From: Actinomycetota bacterium
GTDB lineage: Bacteria; Actinomycetota; Actinomycetes; Nanopelagicales; Nanopelagicaceae
Assembly (NCBI GenBank): GCA_009699165.1
Contig: WLOR01000040.1
Coordinates: 1-12,438 of the forward strand
DNA length: 12,438 nucleotides
Direction: 5' to 3'
This document shows positions 1 to 7,502 of this stretch, in pieces. Position numbers and translations under genes: made by a program. Each line of letters starts with the position of its first letter. The first letter of the stretch is position 1. The notes beneath the pieces were generated by a model, which saw only the letters and a program-made list of their open reading frames with translations, had not been told where the DNA came from and did no database searches.

Positions 1-136
1 CTGTTGCGCCATCTACGACGAGCAGGGCAGGAAATGAGACAGTTGCACCAACAGCAGCGTCCATACGATCGACGGTTACTGTGTCGCCAACTGCGACTTT
101 TTCCTGGCGGCCGCCAGCTTTAACGATTGCGTACAC
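1..136 (-). CDS. rplU: Ribosomal protein L21, 5' part only (runs off the window)
   Basis: L21 is a protein of the large ribosomal subunit that contacts 23S rRNA. The first 45 codons are present and begin V(M)[19 protein letters not shown], the characteristic L21 N-terminus (YAI[VI]..GG.Q.KV..GD), followed by a VDRMDA segment and a hydrophobic stretch with a VVDG turn. The start is GTG at 136-134: an in-frame TAA lies two codons upstream, and GGAG at 146-143 is a well-placed ribosome binding site. In most bacteria rplU is followed by rpmA (L27) and often obgE, which would lie outside this window. It is separated from holA by 99 nt that hold a plausible promoter and a hairpin, so it probably starts its own transcription unit. 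Identity is secure; the C-terminal half is not visible. Confidence 0.95.
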   Translation of the reverse strand, partial: MYAIVKAGGRQEKVAVGDTVTVDRMDAAVGATVSFPALLVVDGAT

Positions 137-157
137 GTGTTACTCCAGTTCAATTAA

Positions 158-179
158 GCCCGTTCAAATGGCGACGGGC
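158..179 (-). promoter_or_regulatory. Hairpin in the rplU 5' leader
   Basis: On the minus strand GCCCGT (179-174) is the exact reverse complement of ACGGGC (163-158), giving a 6-bp GC-rich stem with a 10-nt loop. It lies between the predicted rplU promoter (-10 at 193-188) and the rplU ribosome binding site at 146-143. No run of U follows the stem, so it is a poor intrinsic terminator for holA. Ribosomal protein operons often carry autoregulatory leaders, including L21 leaders in Firmicutes, so an L21-binding or attenuation role is possible. The stem is short and could also be chance. Confidence 0.4.
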
Positions 180-187
180 AGAGGATA

Positions 188-217
188 AGAGTACGGAGAT
201 GCGACCCTTACGGTCAA
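188..217 (-). promoter_or_regulatory. Predicted sigma-70-type promoter for rplU
   Basis: A TTGACC -35 hexamer at 217-212 is followed, after an 18-nt spacer, by TACTCT at 193-188, which fits the relaxed actinobacterial -10 pattern TANNNT. It would start transcription near 181, giving a leader of about 45 nt before the GTG of rplU. It sits in the longest non-coding gap of the window, just after the holA stop codon, where a ribosomal protein operon would be expected to start. The -35 is strong and the -10 weak. Confidence 0.5.
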
Positions 218-235
218 ATTAGGGTTGCGCGCAGA

Positions 236-1183
236 TTAAGGCGAATGCGTCGATGCGATGGCCATAACTGCCTTTTCTAGAGAATATATGGGGTCACTGG
301 CAGCGCCTTTTACCTCAGCATCGGCCCGTGCGATCAGCCCTACGGCATCTGCAAGTGCGCTAGGTGACCAACGGTGAAGTTGGCGGCGGGCCTTATCTAT
401 CTGCCAAGGCGCCATGCCTAATTGGCCGGCAAGTTCAAAGGATTTCGCTCCTCGATTGGCCCCAGAGACCTTTGCAAGCGATCGCAATGCAGAGGCGATT
501 GCACTGGTAATCATCACGGGATCAGTGCCTGTTTCGAGCGCACTCCTTAGTGCAATGAGTGCGCCAGAGACATCTCCATCGAGAGTCGCATCGGCGACAT
601 CAAATCCCGTTGTCTCTATGCGTCCCTGATGAAACTTATCAATCATGGGCTCATCGATAACACCAGCAGGTGCATCTGCTGCAATCTGCGAAACCGCCGC
701 TTGCAGTTCGCGCATATCGCTACCGAGTGCTGCAACAAGAGCGCTCACTGCGCCTTGATTTGCCTTGCGTCCGATGTCAAGTAAAAGCTCTTTCACGAAA
801 GCCTCTTTGTCGGCCTCTTTCTTTAAAGGCTCACATGCGATTATTTCAGGGTTTACTTTTTTAATGGCATCAAGAAGTGCTTTACCTTTAACGCCACCTT
901 TGTGAACAAAGATCACCGTCATCGATTCATCTGGATTCTGGAGATAGCGAGTAATTTCATCACGGTTATCTTCGGGTAGGTCTTGTAAATCACGCAGAAT
1001 TAATGCACGGCGTTCGGAAAATAAAGATGGTGCAAGAGCATCTGCAATGTCACCGACAATTGTTTCGCCGGCAAAGAGATTTGTAATTTCGCAGTTACTA
1101 TCTTTTAACTGAGCAGTTAACTTGCTAACTGCGCGATCAGAAAGTGCGCCTTCAGATCCTAGGATGAGGTAGAAAGCATTCAT
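236..1183 (-). CDS. holA: DNA polymerase III subunit delta
   Basis: HolA is the delta subunit of the clamp loader; it opens the beta sliding clamp so that it can be placed on primed DNA. The 315-residue product is close to the usual family length (about 310-340). It shows the N-terminal LYLILGSE-type start typical of delta (here AFYLILGSEGALSDRAV), a degenerate AAA-like first domain with DLQDLPED and VFVHKGGVKGKALLDAIKK, and a helical C-terminal collar with ALRSLAKVSGAN and the ADAEVKGAASDPIYSLEKAV ending seen in actinobacterial HolA. I chose the ATG at 1183 rather than the upstream TTG at 1210. It gives the family-typical N-terminus, lies 4 nt after the comEC stop, and has GGGG 7-10 nt ahead; the TTG would overlap comEC. 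The comEA-comEC-holA order is standard in Actinobacteria. There the next gene is usually a divergent rpsT, which is absent here. Confidence 0.93.
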   Translation of the reverse strand: MNAFYLILGSEGALSDRAVSKLTAQLKDSNCEITNLFAGETIVGDIADALAPSLFSERRALILRDLQDLPEDNRDEITRYLQNPDESMTVIFVHKGGVKGKALLDAIKKVNPEIIACEPLKKEADKEAFVKELLLDIGRKANQGAVSALVAALGSDMRELQAAVSQIAADAPAGVIDEPMIDKFHQGRIETTGFDVADATLDGDVSGALIALRSALETGTDPVMITSAIASALRSLAKVSGANRGAKSFELAGQLGMAPWQIDKARRQLHRWSPSALADAVGLIARADAEVKGAASDPIYSLEKAVMAIASTHSP

Positions 1184-1187
1184 TGCG

Positions 1188-3377
1188 CTACCCCAATCGA
1201 AAGAGATCAAACCTGCCTTTACTAGTACGAACTTTAATCCGATGCGAATTAGCTGTAATACTTATCGCACCACTTTGATCTGTCCGTACTACTTCTGCTC
1301 CGAGTCTAACCAAGGCCGCGATAGTTTGTGGGGCTGGATGCCCATACAGATTCTTAGCGCCCACGCTTATTACCGCGACCTGGGGCTTGAGGGCGGCCAT
1401 CAAAGCGCTGTCCTGATAACGCGATCCATGGTGGCAGAGCTTGTAAATATCTACACGCGTAACCTCGCCGACCAGTTCGTGTTGTGCTGGCGGCTCTAAA
1501 TCACCTGCAGCAAATAATGTGAAATCGGGCGAACTTATATAGATGGCGATACTTGAGTTATTAATCGCCGAGCCATCTCCGGGCAGCGATTCAAATTCGT
1601 GCGAACCACTCGCCGGCCATAAAACTTTTATCGTGAAACCTGCAATTTGAGCGCCGTACCCGCGCTGCGGTGACACAACGCCAACTCCACTTAGCAAAGA
1701 GGCAACATGAGCGCTCTCAAGAAGTGGTTCGGCATTAGTGCTTATCCATAACTGTGAAACTTTTCTATTTTTGACGGCTCCACTGAGGCCACCGACATGA
1801 TCGGCATGGAAGTGCGAGAGAATTAGTAATGAAATCTCAGTAACTCCTAATGAGTCAAGGCAGTGATCTTCCAAAACTGGATCTGGCCCAACATCGATAA
1901 CTATTGCCTGATGATGACCCAAGTTAATTACCATCGAATCACCTTGGCCGACATCGCAGTTTGCTACGTCCCAATCCCCTGCGGGCCAACGCTGTAGCCA
2001 CAGCAAGGCAAGAATTAATATAACGACCGTAATGGATATCGCCTTGAGATATTTTTTAAATAGCCAGAGCACAACTGTAAAAACCGCGATGATAAGAAAT
2101 CCCATACTTCCAGCGCGTAGCGTCAAAACCGGAAAGTGTGCAGCCCATGCTGCAACCAGTGAAATAAATCCAGCAGGAAATCTAATTAACCAGATCAAAG
2201 CCACGCTAATAAAAGGTGCAAAGGCAGATACAAGGGCGGCGATAAATCCCAAAATAGTAATCGGACCAACGGCTGGAGCAGCCAATAAATTAGCGATGAC
2301 ACTTATCGGAGATATATAGCCCGAGAGTGCCACTAAAACTGGTGAACAAAAGACAATTGCCGCGATGGGAGGTGCCAGGGCTTCGGCGAGTTTTTCTGGC
2401 ATGTACTGCCTAAGTTTTTCAACTACCACCGGTGCAAAGAGAAGCAGTCCCGTGGTTGCCATGACAGAGAGTGCAAAACCGGCATCGCGCGCCTGCCACG
2501 GATCACCTATAACTACTGCGCCTATCGCAAAACCTAACGCTGGAAGAGAGTCCCGCCCTCGGTGCGTGCCTTGGGCAATCAGCAAAACCGCGGCCATCGC
2601 CGCTGCGCGAAGTACCGATGGAGATGGGCGCACGAGTGCGATAAAACATATAAGAGCTATTGCCGTTGCACCTAGACGTAGTTTTATCCGCGTAAAAAGA
2701 AACTGCATACACCACAAGACAAAGCTCGACACTATTGCAAAGTTAGCGCCACTGACAGCGCTCAGATGTGTTAATCCCGATCGCTTCATCGCTGTTTTGA
2801 ATTCGAGGCTTTGCTTGGAGGTATCCCCCAAAACCATCCCTGGAATTAAAGCCCCAGCATCGCCATCGCCGGATTTATTGCGAAGGCCCAAACGAATTGC
2901 TGCCAAAGATTTCGTCCACCGAGATGGAGGTGTTAGAACCTTAACTTTTTCATCGATGAGCACTAAGGCAGCAACACGCGCCTCTTTACTTTCAACGATA
3001 CGTGCCTGCGCGCTAAAACTTTGGCCAGGTAAAATTGTGAGGACTTCATGATGAGGAGTTATTATTCGAATCGGAATTCTCATAGCGAATGAACCGTTAT
3101 CGCTCTTAAGGTAGATAGCGCGGGCAATGAAACTAAAATTTCCAGTGCTTGTCTGACTAGGATCTGTTACAACTTGAGCAACGAGCTCAACGGATTGACC
3201 AAAAACCTTTACTATCTCTGAGTGCTCAAGTGATGCTTGGCGCAACGACATAACGCTCGAGCCGAGCACTAACGCTGTAATCATGACGGTAAAGCGAAAC
3301 TTACGACTTGCCACCGAAAACAGTGCCAGGATTAATGCTGCAATACTTACTCGCCAAGGTGCAATAGCGCTTTGCAA
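1188..3377 (-). CDS. comEC: ComEC/Rec2 competence DNA channel with C-terminal metallo-beta-lactamase domain
   Basis: ComEC is the inner-membrane channel that moves single-stranded transforming DNA into the cytoplasm. Counting from the TTG at 3377 the product has 729 residues. An N-terminal membrane segment is followed by a soluble OB-fold-like region (about 55-150), then the multi-spanning Competence domain (about 165-460) with the family signature GLTHLSAVSGAN at 201-212. The C-terminal metallo-beta-lactamase-like domain (about 470-729) has DVGQGD at 475-480, metal-site HFHADH at 522-527, AGDLE near 624, CHHGS at 648-652 and YGHP near 678. All key motifs are intact, so the gene looks functional. 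The TTG start is only the conservative choice: the reading frame stays open upstream and reads as a plausible ComEC N-terminus back to an ACG at 3428-3426, which would give 746 residues. It lies between comEA and holA, the usual actinobacterial position. Confidence 0.93.
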   Translation of the reverse strand: MQSAIAPWRVSIAALILALFSVASRKFRFTVMITALVLGSSVMSLRQASLEHSEIVKVFGQSVELVAQVVTDPSQTSTGNFSFIARAIYLKSDNGSFAMRIPIRIITPHHEVLTILPGQSFSAQARIVESKEARVAALVLIDEKVKVLTPPSRWTKSLAAIRLGLRNKSGDGDAGALIPGMVLGDTSKQSLEFKTAMKRSGLTHLSAVSGANFAIVSSFVLWCMQFLFTRIKLRLGATAIALICFIALVRPSPSVLRAAAMAAVLLIAQGTHRGRDSLPALGFAIGAVVIGDPWQARDAGFALSVMATTGLLLFAPVVVEKLRQYMPEKLAEALAPPIAAIVFCSPVLVALSGYISPISVIANLLAAPAVGPITILGFIAALVSAFAPFISVALIWLIRFPAGFISLVAAWAAHFPVLTLRAGSMGFLIIAVFTVVLWLFKKYLKAISITVVILILALLWLQRWPAGDWDVANCDVGQGDSMVINLGHHQAIVIDVGPDPVLEDHCLDSLGVTEISLLILSHFHADHVGGLSGAVKNRKVSQLWISTNAEPLLESAHVASLLSGVGVVSPQRGYGAQIAGFTIKVLWPASGSHEFESLPGDGSAINNSSIAIYISSPDFTLFAAGDLEPPAQHELVGEVTRVDIYKLCHHGSRYQDSALMAALKPQVAVISVGAKNLYGHPAPQTIAALVRLGAEVVRTDQSGAISITANSHRIKVRTSKGRFDLFRLG

Positions 3378-3425
3378 AAGAGCACCGAGCCAGATTGCTG
3401 CCCCTATGGCAACGGCCCGGAAATC

Positions 3426-3430
3426 CGTTA
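3426..3430 (-). other. TAACG stop/near-cognate-start junction between comEA and comEC
   Basis: The comEA stop TAA (3430-3428) shares its last base with ACG (3428-3426), which is in the comEC frame. The 17 codons between this ACG and the first conventional start (TTG at 3377) read ACG-DFRAVAIGAAIWLGALL. That hydrophobic stretch, with the D.R.V...A..W..A pattern, resembles the first membrane segment of actinobacterial ComEC proteins as I remember them. No ATG, GTG or TTG occurs in that frame here. The layout matches the common TAATG coupling overlap with one base changed, so ACG may be the real, translationally coupled start. Confidence 0.45.
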
Positions 3431-4036
3431 AACGCGGACTTTGCTTTTTATCTGTGCGAATTTTGCAGTACCAATCCCACTCACCTTTTGGAGATCCTCA
3501 GTTGTTAAGAAAGGTCCATTAACTTTGCGGTACTCAATAATGCGCCGAGCAATAACTGGACCAATTCCATCGAGTGAATCCAGTTGCGAAAGCGTTGCTC
3601 GATTAATATTTATCGGTCCGCTGTGTACTGTCTTAGATACGCGCACCCCTGAATTGTTTATTACTGTTGCATCTACAAATACCTGTTCACCATCCGAAAG
3701 AGTCCGAGCCAAATTTATTGTTGAGAGATCGGCCCCCGGTGCACTGTCACCAGCAGCCTTGACTGCATCAATTACTCGTGAATTTGCTGGCAAAGTGTAG
3801 ACGCCGGGTTTATTAACTGCGCCAGTTACGTCAACGATTATCTCAGGTACTGAAATTTGGACTGCAACGATGGGTGGTGCAACAACTTCGTGACTACTTC
3901 CACGAACAACAATGAGCGATGAGATTATTAAGATGAGTGCACTAATAATAAGTAGCGCGCGCTTTTGAACCTGCGAATAGTGGAGTTCATACCACCAGCT
4001 TCTAATATTTTCCAAGGCCTGCGTGATGTGATTCAT
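3428..4036 (-). CDS. comEA: ComEA competence DNA receptor (SLBB + helix-hairpin-helix)
   Basis: ComEA is a membrane-anchored DNA-binding protein that captures incoming double-stranded DNA and delivers it to ComEC. The 202-residue product has a short cytoplasmic N-terminus, one membrane anchor (about 27-44, LLIISALILIISSLIVV), an SLBB domain (about 65-121, starting IIVDVTGAVNKPGVYTL), a variable linker, and a C-terminal pair of helix-hairpin-helix motifs (about 142-202). The latter show ININRATLSQLDSLDGIGP and LQKVSGIGTAKFAQIK, with the typical GIG turns. This is the standard actinobacterial ComEA architecture and length. The start is ATG at 4036; it has no strong ribosome binding site. The stop overlaps the probable comEC start by one base. 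The 60-nt gap upstream contains a consensus DnaA box. Confidence 0.95.
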   Translation of the reverse strand: MNHITQALENIRSWWYELHYSQVQKRALLIISALILIISSLIVVRGSSHEVVAPPIVAVQISVPEIIVDVTGAVNKPGVYTLPANSRVIDAVKAAGDSAPGADLSTINLARTLSDGEQVFVDATVINNSGVRVSKTVHSGPININRATLSQLDSLDGIGPVIARRIIEYRKVNGPFLTTEDLQKVSGIGTAKFAQIKSKVRV

Positions 4037-4087
4037 GCGCCAATGATTCTTGGAGCAAGTAGCCTAGAACTTACATATATTGCCGTG

Positions 4088-4096
4088 TGTGGATAA
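4088..4096 (-). promoter_or_regulatory. Consensus DnaA box in the gap before comEA
   Basis: TTATCCACA on the minus strand (4096-4088) is a perfect match to the high-affinity DnaA-binding 9-mer. It directly follows the stop codon of the cysteine synthase gene and lies 51 nt upstream of the comEA start. I saw no second exact copy in the window, so this is not an origin. A 9-mer hit on either strand of 12 kb has roughly a one-in-ten chance by luck, less for landing in one of the few intergenic gaps. A regulatory role is possible but unproven. Confidence 0.4.
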
Positions 4097-4981
4097 TTAC
4101 TTGTTTAGCCAATAGTCGTTGATGTACTTTTCGCCCTCATCGCAGAAAAAAGTCACTACGTTTTCAACTCCATACTGCTCTTTCAAGCGTTTTGCTGCAA
4201 TCATATGCGCTCCCGATGATGGGCCAACAAATAATCCATGCACACTGGCCAATCGACGCATCTCTGCAATTGATTCCTCTGAACCTACATCGATGACACC
4301 ATCGAGCTCGTCGTGATGGCGCGAAACGATCCCGGGTATAAAGCCATCGGCGATACCTTCAATTAAATGTTTTGATACCTCGCCACATAAAATCGTGCAG
4401 GACTCTGATGGTTCGAGGGCAATGACTTTACAATTTGGGTTAGCGGCTTTAAAAGCCTGCCCTACACCGATAATCGTTCCTCCCGTGCCGACTCCACCAA
4501 TTACTAAATCTGGCAACACCGGCATCTGATCTAAAATCTCTTGCCCAAGCCATTCACGATTTTCTTGAACGTTCCATTCATTATCAAACTGTTGAGGCGC
4601 AAAGAATCCTGGCATCGCACCTCGTCGACGGGCTTCGGCTAAAGCATCATTGACGTGGAAATCACCCATCGTATGAACTTCTGCGCCGAAGGCTTCAGAG
4701 ATTGCAGTGCGCTCAGGGCTCATACCATCGGGCATGATCACTAACATTTTGTAGCCCTTAACCGCTGCAACCATGCTCATCGCATTTCCAGTATTTCCAC
4801 TACTCGCTTCTACGATTGTGTCACCGGGTTTAATTAAACCTTCGGCCTCTGCTCGTTCAATCATGTATTTAGCGATACGGGCCTTAATCGAACCCGATGG
4901 ATTCATAAACTCCATCTTTACCCAGATGCCTTCAATATTAATTAATGGAGTATTGCCAATCGCATCCAAAATACTCTTCAT
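4097..4981 (-). CDS. Cysteine synthase family protein (PLP-dependent, short form)
   Basis: Enzymes of this fold-type II PLP family join sulfide (or thiosulfate) to O-acetylserine or O-phosphoserine to make cysteine. The 294-residue product starts MKSILDAIGNTPLINI. Visible motifs are GNTPL at 9-13, the Schiff-base lysine K33 in NPSGSIKAR, the substrate loop SSGNTG at 60-65, the PLP phosphate cradle GTGGT at 165-169, GIADGFIP at 209-216 and SSG at 255-257. It is shorter than CysK (about 310-320): TPL to the VKME strand lacks about 5 residues compared with E. coli CysK as I recall it, and the C-terminus ends soon after CDEGEKYIND, where CysK has a SSGERYLST-type motif. I chose ATG 4981 because AGAGG sits at the right distance and the family N-terminus begins there. 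A longer reading frame upstream overlaps leuS. CysK, CysM and O-phosphoserine-using types cannot be separated from this sequence alone, so I give no symbol. Confidence 0.85.
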   Translation of the reverse strand: MKSILDAIGNTPLINIEGIWVKMEFMNPSGSIKARIAKYMIERAEAEGLIKPGDTIVEASSGNTGNAMSMVAAVKGYKMLVIMPDGMSPERTAISEAFGAEVHTMGDFHVNDALAEARRRGAMPGFFAPQQFDNEWNVQENREWLGQEILDQMPVLPDLVIGGVGTGGTIIGVGQAFKAANPNCKVIALEPSESCTILCGEVSKHLIEGIADGFIPGIVSRHHDELDGVIDVGSEESIAEMRRLASVHGLFVGPSSGAHMIAAKRLKEQYGVENVVTFFCDEGEKYINDYWLNK

Positions 4982-4987
4982 AATGAG

Positions 4988-4992
4988 CCTCT
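4988..4992 (-). promoter_or_regulatory. Ribosome binding site fixing the cysteine synthase start
   Basis: AGAGG at 4992-4988 within GGTGAGAGG lies 6 nt before the ATG at 4981. It is one of the clearest Shine-Dalgarno sites in the window and decides between this ATG and upstream in-frame starts that would extend the protein over the leuS 3' end. Confidence 0.65.
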
Positions 4993-5018
4993 CACCATAT
5001 GGAACTCGAAGATTTGAG

Positions 5019-7499
5019 TTAGATGACGATATTAACAATCTTTGGTGCGCGTGTAATGATTTTTGCAATTTTTGCGCCTTCGAGCGCCTCGATGATTGCT
5101 GGCAAAGCCAAAGCTGCAGCTTCTAGTTCGGCATCGCTAATAGTTGGAGCAACGTCGATGCGATCCTTAATCTTTCCATTTATCTGCACTACTGCGGTTA
5201 TTGCATCAGCGACCAATAGTTTTTCATCAACAACTGGCCAGCCCGCAAGAGCTACTGCAGGTTTATGGCCTAAACGCTCCCACATCTCTTCAGCAGTAAA
5301 CGGCGCAACTAATGAGAGCATGATTGCAATCGCCTCGACCGCCTCGCGGACGGCAGGATCTGCTGGGCCACAACCAGAGTCAATGGCTTTGCGCGTTGCA
5401 TTCACTAGCTCCATCACGCGGGCGACTGCGACGTTAAAGCGAAAGGACTCAACAGCAAAGTCGGCATCATGGAGTGCTTTATGCGTTGCCTTACGAAGTG
5501 AAATATCTCCAGTTGAAAAATCAACTCCAGGTGTACTTGTTACATCACCTGATAAACGCCAAGCGCGAGATAAAAACTTAACTGATCCAGATGGTGAGAC
5601 ATCCGACCAATCCACATCATCTTCAGGTGGGCCTGCAAAGACCATCGATAAGCGAATTGCATCGACGCCGTGATTTTCAAGCTCATCAGATAAGCGCACT
5701 AAATTTCCGCGACTCTTTGACATCGCAGAGCCATCCATAACAACCATGCCTTGATTGAGAAGTCGTGTGAAAGGCTCATTAAAACTGAGCATCCCTATAT
5801 CATTTAATACTTTTGTAAAGAAGCGACTGTATAAAAGATGCAAGATGGCATGGGTAACGCCGCCAACGTATTGGTCTACAGGAAGCCAGGTATCAAGATC
5901 TTTCTTAGAGAAAGGCTCTGAGTGATTTGTAGATGATGGATATCGAAGGTAATACCACGATGAATCTACAAATGTGTCCATCGTGTCGGTATCACGCTTT
6001 GCATCGCCGTTGCACGTAGGGCACTTCACATTTACCCAGTCTGTTGCAGCACCTAGAGGTGATGTTCCTTTAGGTTTTAAATCTAATCCTTCAGCACTTG
6101 GCAATAGAAGTGGCAATTGATCCGAGGGAACAGGAACTTCACCACATACATCGCAGTGAATAATTGGAATCGGTGTACCCCAGTAACGTTGGCGAGAGAC
6201 AAGCCAGTCACGGAGTCGATAGTTGCGCGCAGATTTTCCCTTTCCATCTGACTCAAGTTGTGCGCTAATCGCTGCTATTGCATCGGCCTTATTGAGGCCA
6301 TTGAGCGCGCCAGAGTTAACTAATACACCGTCGCCACCGGTTGCAATGCCAGTTGAGTTTGGGTCCTCTTCGCCGGTTTCGACAACGACTACGACTGGAA
6401 GATCCATCGCCCGCGCGAAATCTAAATCTCTCTGATCATGTGCTGGAACGGCCATAATCGCACCGGTTCCATAATCTGCCAATACATAATCACTTGCCCA
6501 AATTGGAATCTTGGCACCATTGACTGGATTTATTGCATAGCGATTTAAGAAAACTCCAGTTTTTGGTCGATCAGTTGCTAAGCGATCAATGTCGCTGTCG
6601 GCTTTAATTTTTTCCAAGTACTCAGAGAACTCGGATTCAACTCCAGAGCCAACCGCAAGTTCAGCTGCGAGTTCGCTATCGGCTGCAACAACCATAAAAG
6701 TTGCGCCAAATAACGTGTCGGGACGGGTGGTGTACACGGTTACGGGTTCGTCGCGATTTTCAATTTCAAATGAGACGTTTGCACCGCTTGAGCGACCAAT
6801 CCAGTTGCGTTGCATCATCAAGACTTTTTCAGGCCACTTACCTTCAAGTTGTGCCATGTCATCGAGCAGGCGATCTGCGTAATCAGTAATCTTGAAGTAC
6901 CACTGGTTTAATTTTTTCTTTGTCACCGCTGTATCGCATCGTTCGCACAGTCCAGCAACAACTTGTTCGTTTGCTAATACAGTTTGACAGCTTGGACACC
7001 AGTTAACTGCTGAGTCTTTACGATAAGCAAGTCCGCGCTCGTGTAACTTTAAAAAGAGCCATTGATTCCATTTGTAATACTCTGGGTCGCAGGTATTAAA
7101 GACGCGATCCCAATCAAATGAACATGCAAAGCGTCGCATCGATGCCTTTTGAACTGCGATGTTTTCATAGGTCCAAATCTTTGGATCTTCATTGCGTTTA
7201 ATCGCCGCATTTTCTGCCGGTAATCCAAATGCATCCCAACCAATTGGGTGCATAACGTTGAAGCCTTTTTGAATCCAATAGCGAGCAATCACATCGCCCA
7301 AGGCGTATGCCTCGGCATGGCCCATATGCAAATCACCCGATGGATACGGAAACATGTCAAGGACATATTTCTTGGGACGAACATCATCGGTGCGACCGGA
7401 TTTAAATGGCTGAACTTCATCCCAAACGGGCAGCCACTTTTCCTGCACGTAGGCAAAGTCGTAGGCCGCGTGCGCCTCGTTAGTGTTATCTGTATTCAT
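5019..7499 (-). CDS. leuS: Leucyl-tRNA synthetase
   Basis: LeuS charges tRNA-Leu with leucine. The 826-residue product has the class I signatures HMGH (HIGH motif, 58-61, in [15 protein letters not shown]) and AMSKS (KMSKS motif, 592-596). It has the CP1 editing domain with [12 protein letters not shown] and [12 protein letters not shown], cysteine pairs CPSC and CERC of a zinc-binding insertion, a second CDVC/CPTC pair, the [15 protein letters not shown] block, the anticodon-binding helical domain ([15 protein letters not shown]) and the C-terminal VVQINGK domain. Length is normal for a bacterial LeuS. The ATG at 7499 is the only sensible start: the frame stays open further upstream but runs through the tRNA-Ala gene. 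It begins only 3 nt after the tRNA, so the message has no ribosome binding site outside tRNA sequence. Neighbours are tRNA-Ala upstream and the cysteine synthase 37 nt downstream. Confidence 0.97.
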   Translation of the reverse strand: MNTDNTNEAHAAYDFAYVQEKWLPVWDEVQPFKSGRTDDVRPKKYVLDMFPYPSGDLHMGHAEAYALGDVIARYWIQKGFNVMHPIGWDAFGLPAENAAIKRNEDPKIWTYENIAVQKASMRRFACSFDWDRVFNTCDPEYYKWNQWLFLKLHERGLAYRKDSAVNWCPSCQTVLANEQVVAGLCERCDTAVTKKKLNQWYFKITDYADRLLDDMAQLEGKWPEKVLMMQRNWIGRSSGANVSFEIENRDEPVTVYTTRPDTLFGATFMVVAADSELAAELAVGSGVESEFSEYLEKIKADSDIDRLATDRPKTGVFLNRYAINPVNGAKIPIWASDYVLADYGTGAIMAVPAHDQRDLDFARAMDLPVVVVVETGEEDPNSTGIATGGDGVLVNSGALNGLNKADAIAAISAQLESDGKGKSARNYRLRDWLVSRQRYWGTPIPIIHCDVCGEVPVPSDQLPLLLPSAEGLDLKPKGTSPLGAATDWVNVKCPTCNGDAKRDTDTMDTFVDSSWYYLRYPSSTNHSEPFSKKDLDTWLPVDQYVGGVTHAILHLLYSRFFTKVLNDIGMLSFNEPFTRLLNQGMVVMDGSAMSKSRGNLVRLSDELENHGVDAIRLSMVFAGPPEDDVDWSDVSPSGSVKFLSRAWRLSGDVTSTPGVDFSTGDISLRKATHKALHDADFAVESFRFNVAVARVMELVNATRKAIDSGCGPADPAVREAVEAIAIMLSLVAPFTAEEMWERLGHKPAVALAGWPVVDEKLLVADAITAVVQINGKIKDRIDVAPTISDAELEAAALALPAIIEALEGAKIAKIITRAPKIVNIVI

Positions 7500-7502
7500 A
7501 CG

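Noticed and set aside
158..179. The rplU leader hairpin as an intrinsic terminator of the holA transcript
   Set aside because: The stem is only 6 bp and is followed by TTAATTG rather than a U-run.
1184..1210. TTG start of holA at 1210
   Set aside because: It adds nine residues not typical of HolA and overlaps comEC; the ATG at 1183 gives the expected N-terminus.
2365..3051. 228-codon open frame on the plus strand across comEC
   Set aside because: It is antisense to a well-supported ComEC frame, is rich in Arg, Ala and Ser as expected from a shadow frame, and shows no family motif.
4037..4087. Promoter for comEA around TAGGCT (4066-4061), and the short CCAA/TTGG inverted arms near 4040-4053
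   Set aside because: No acceptable -35 lies 16-19 nt upstream of TAGGCT, and the inverted arms are only 4 bp; neither is above chance.
4982..5068. Longer cysteine synthase start upstream of ATG 4981
   Set aside because: It would overlap the leuS 3' end, adds 29 residues before the family N-terminus, and ignores the clear AGAGG binding site serving ATG 4981.
5023..5673. 216-codon open frame on the plus strand across leuS
   Set aside because: Antisense shadow of the LeuS C-terminal domain, with low-complexity Ser/Ala/Thr composition and no recognisable motif.
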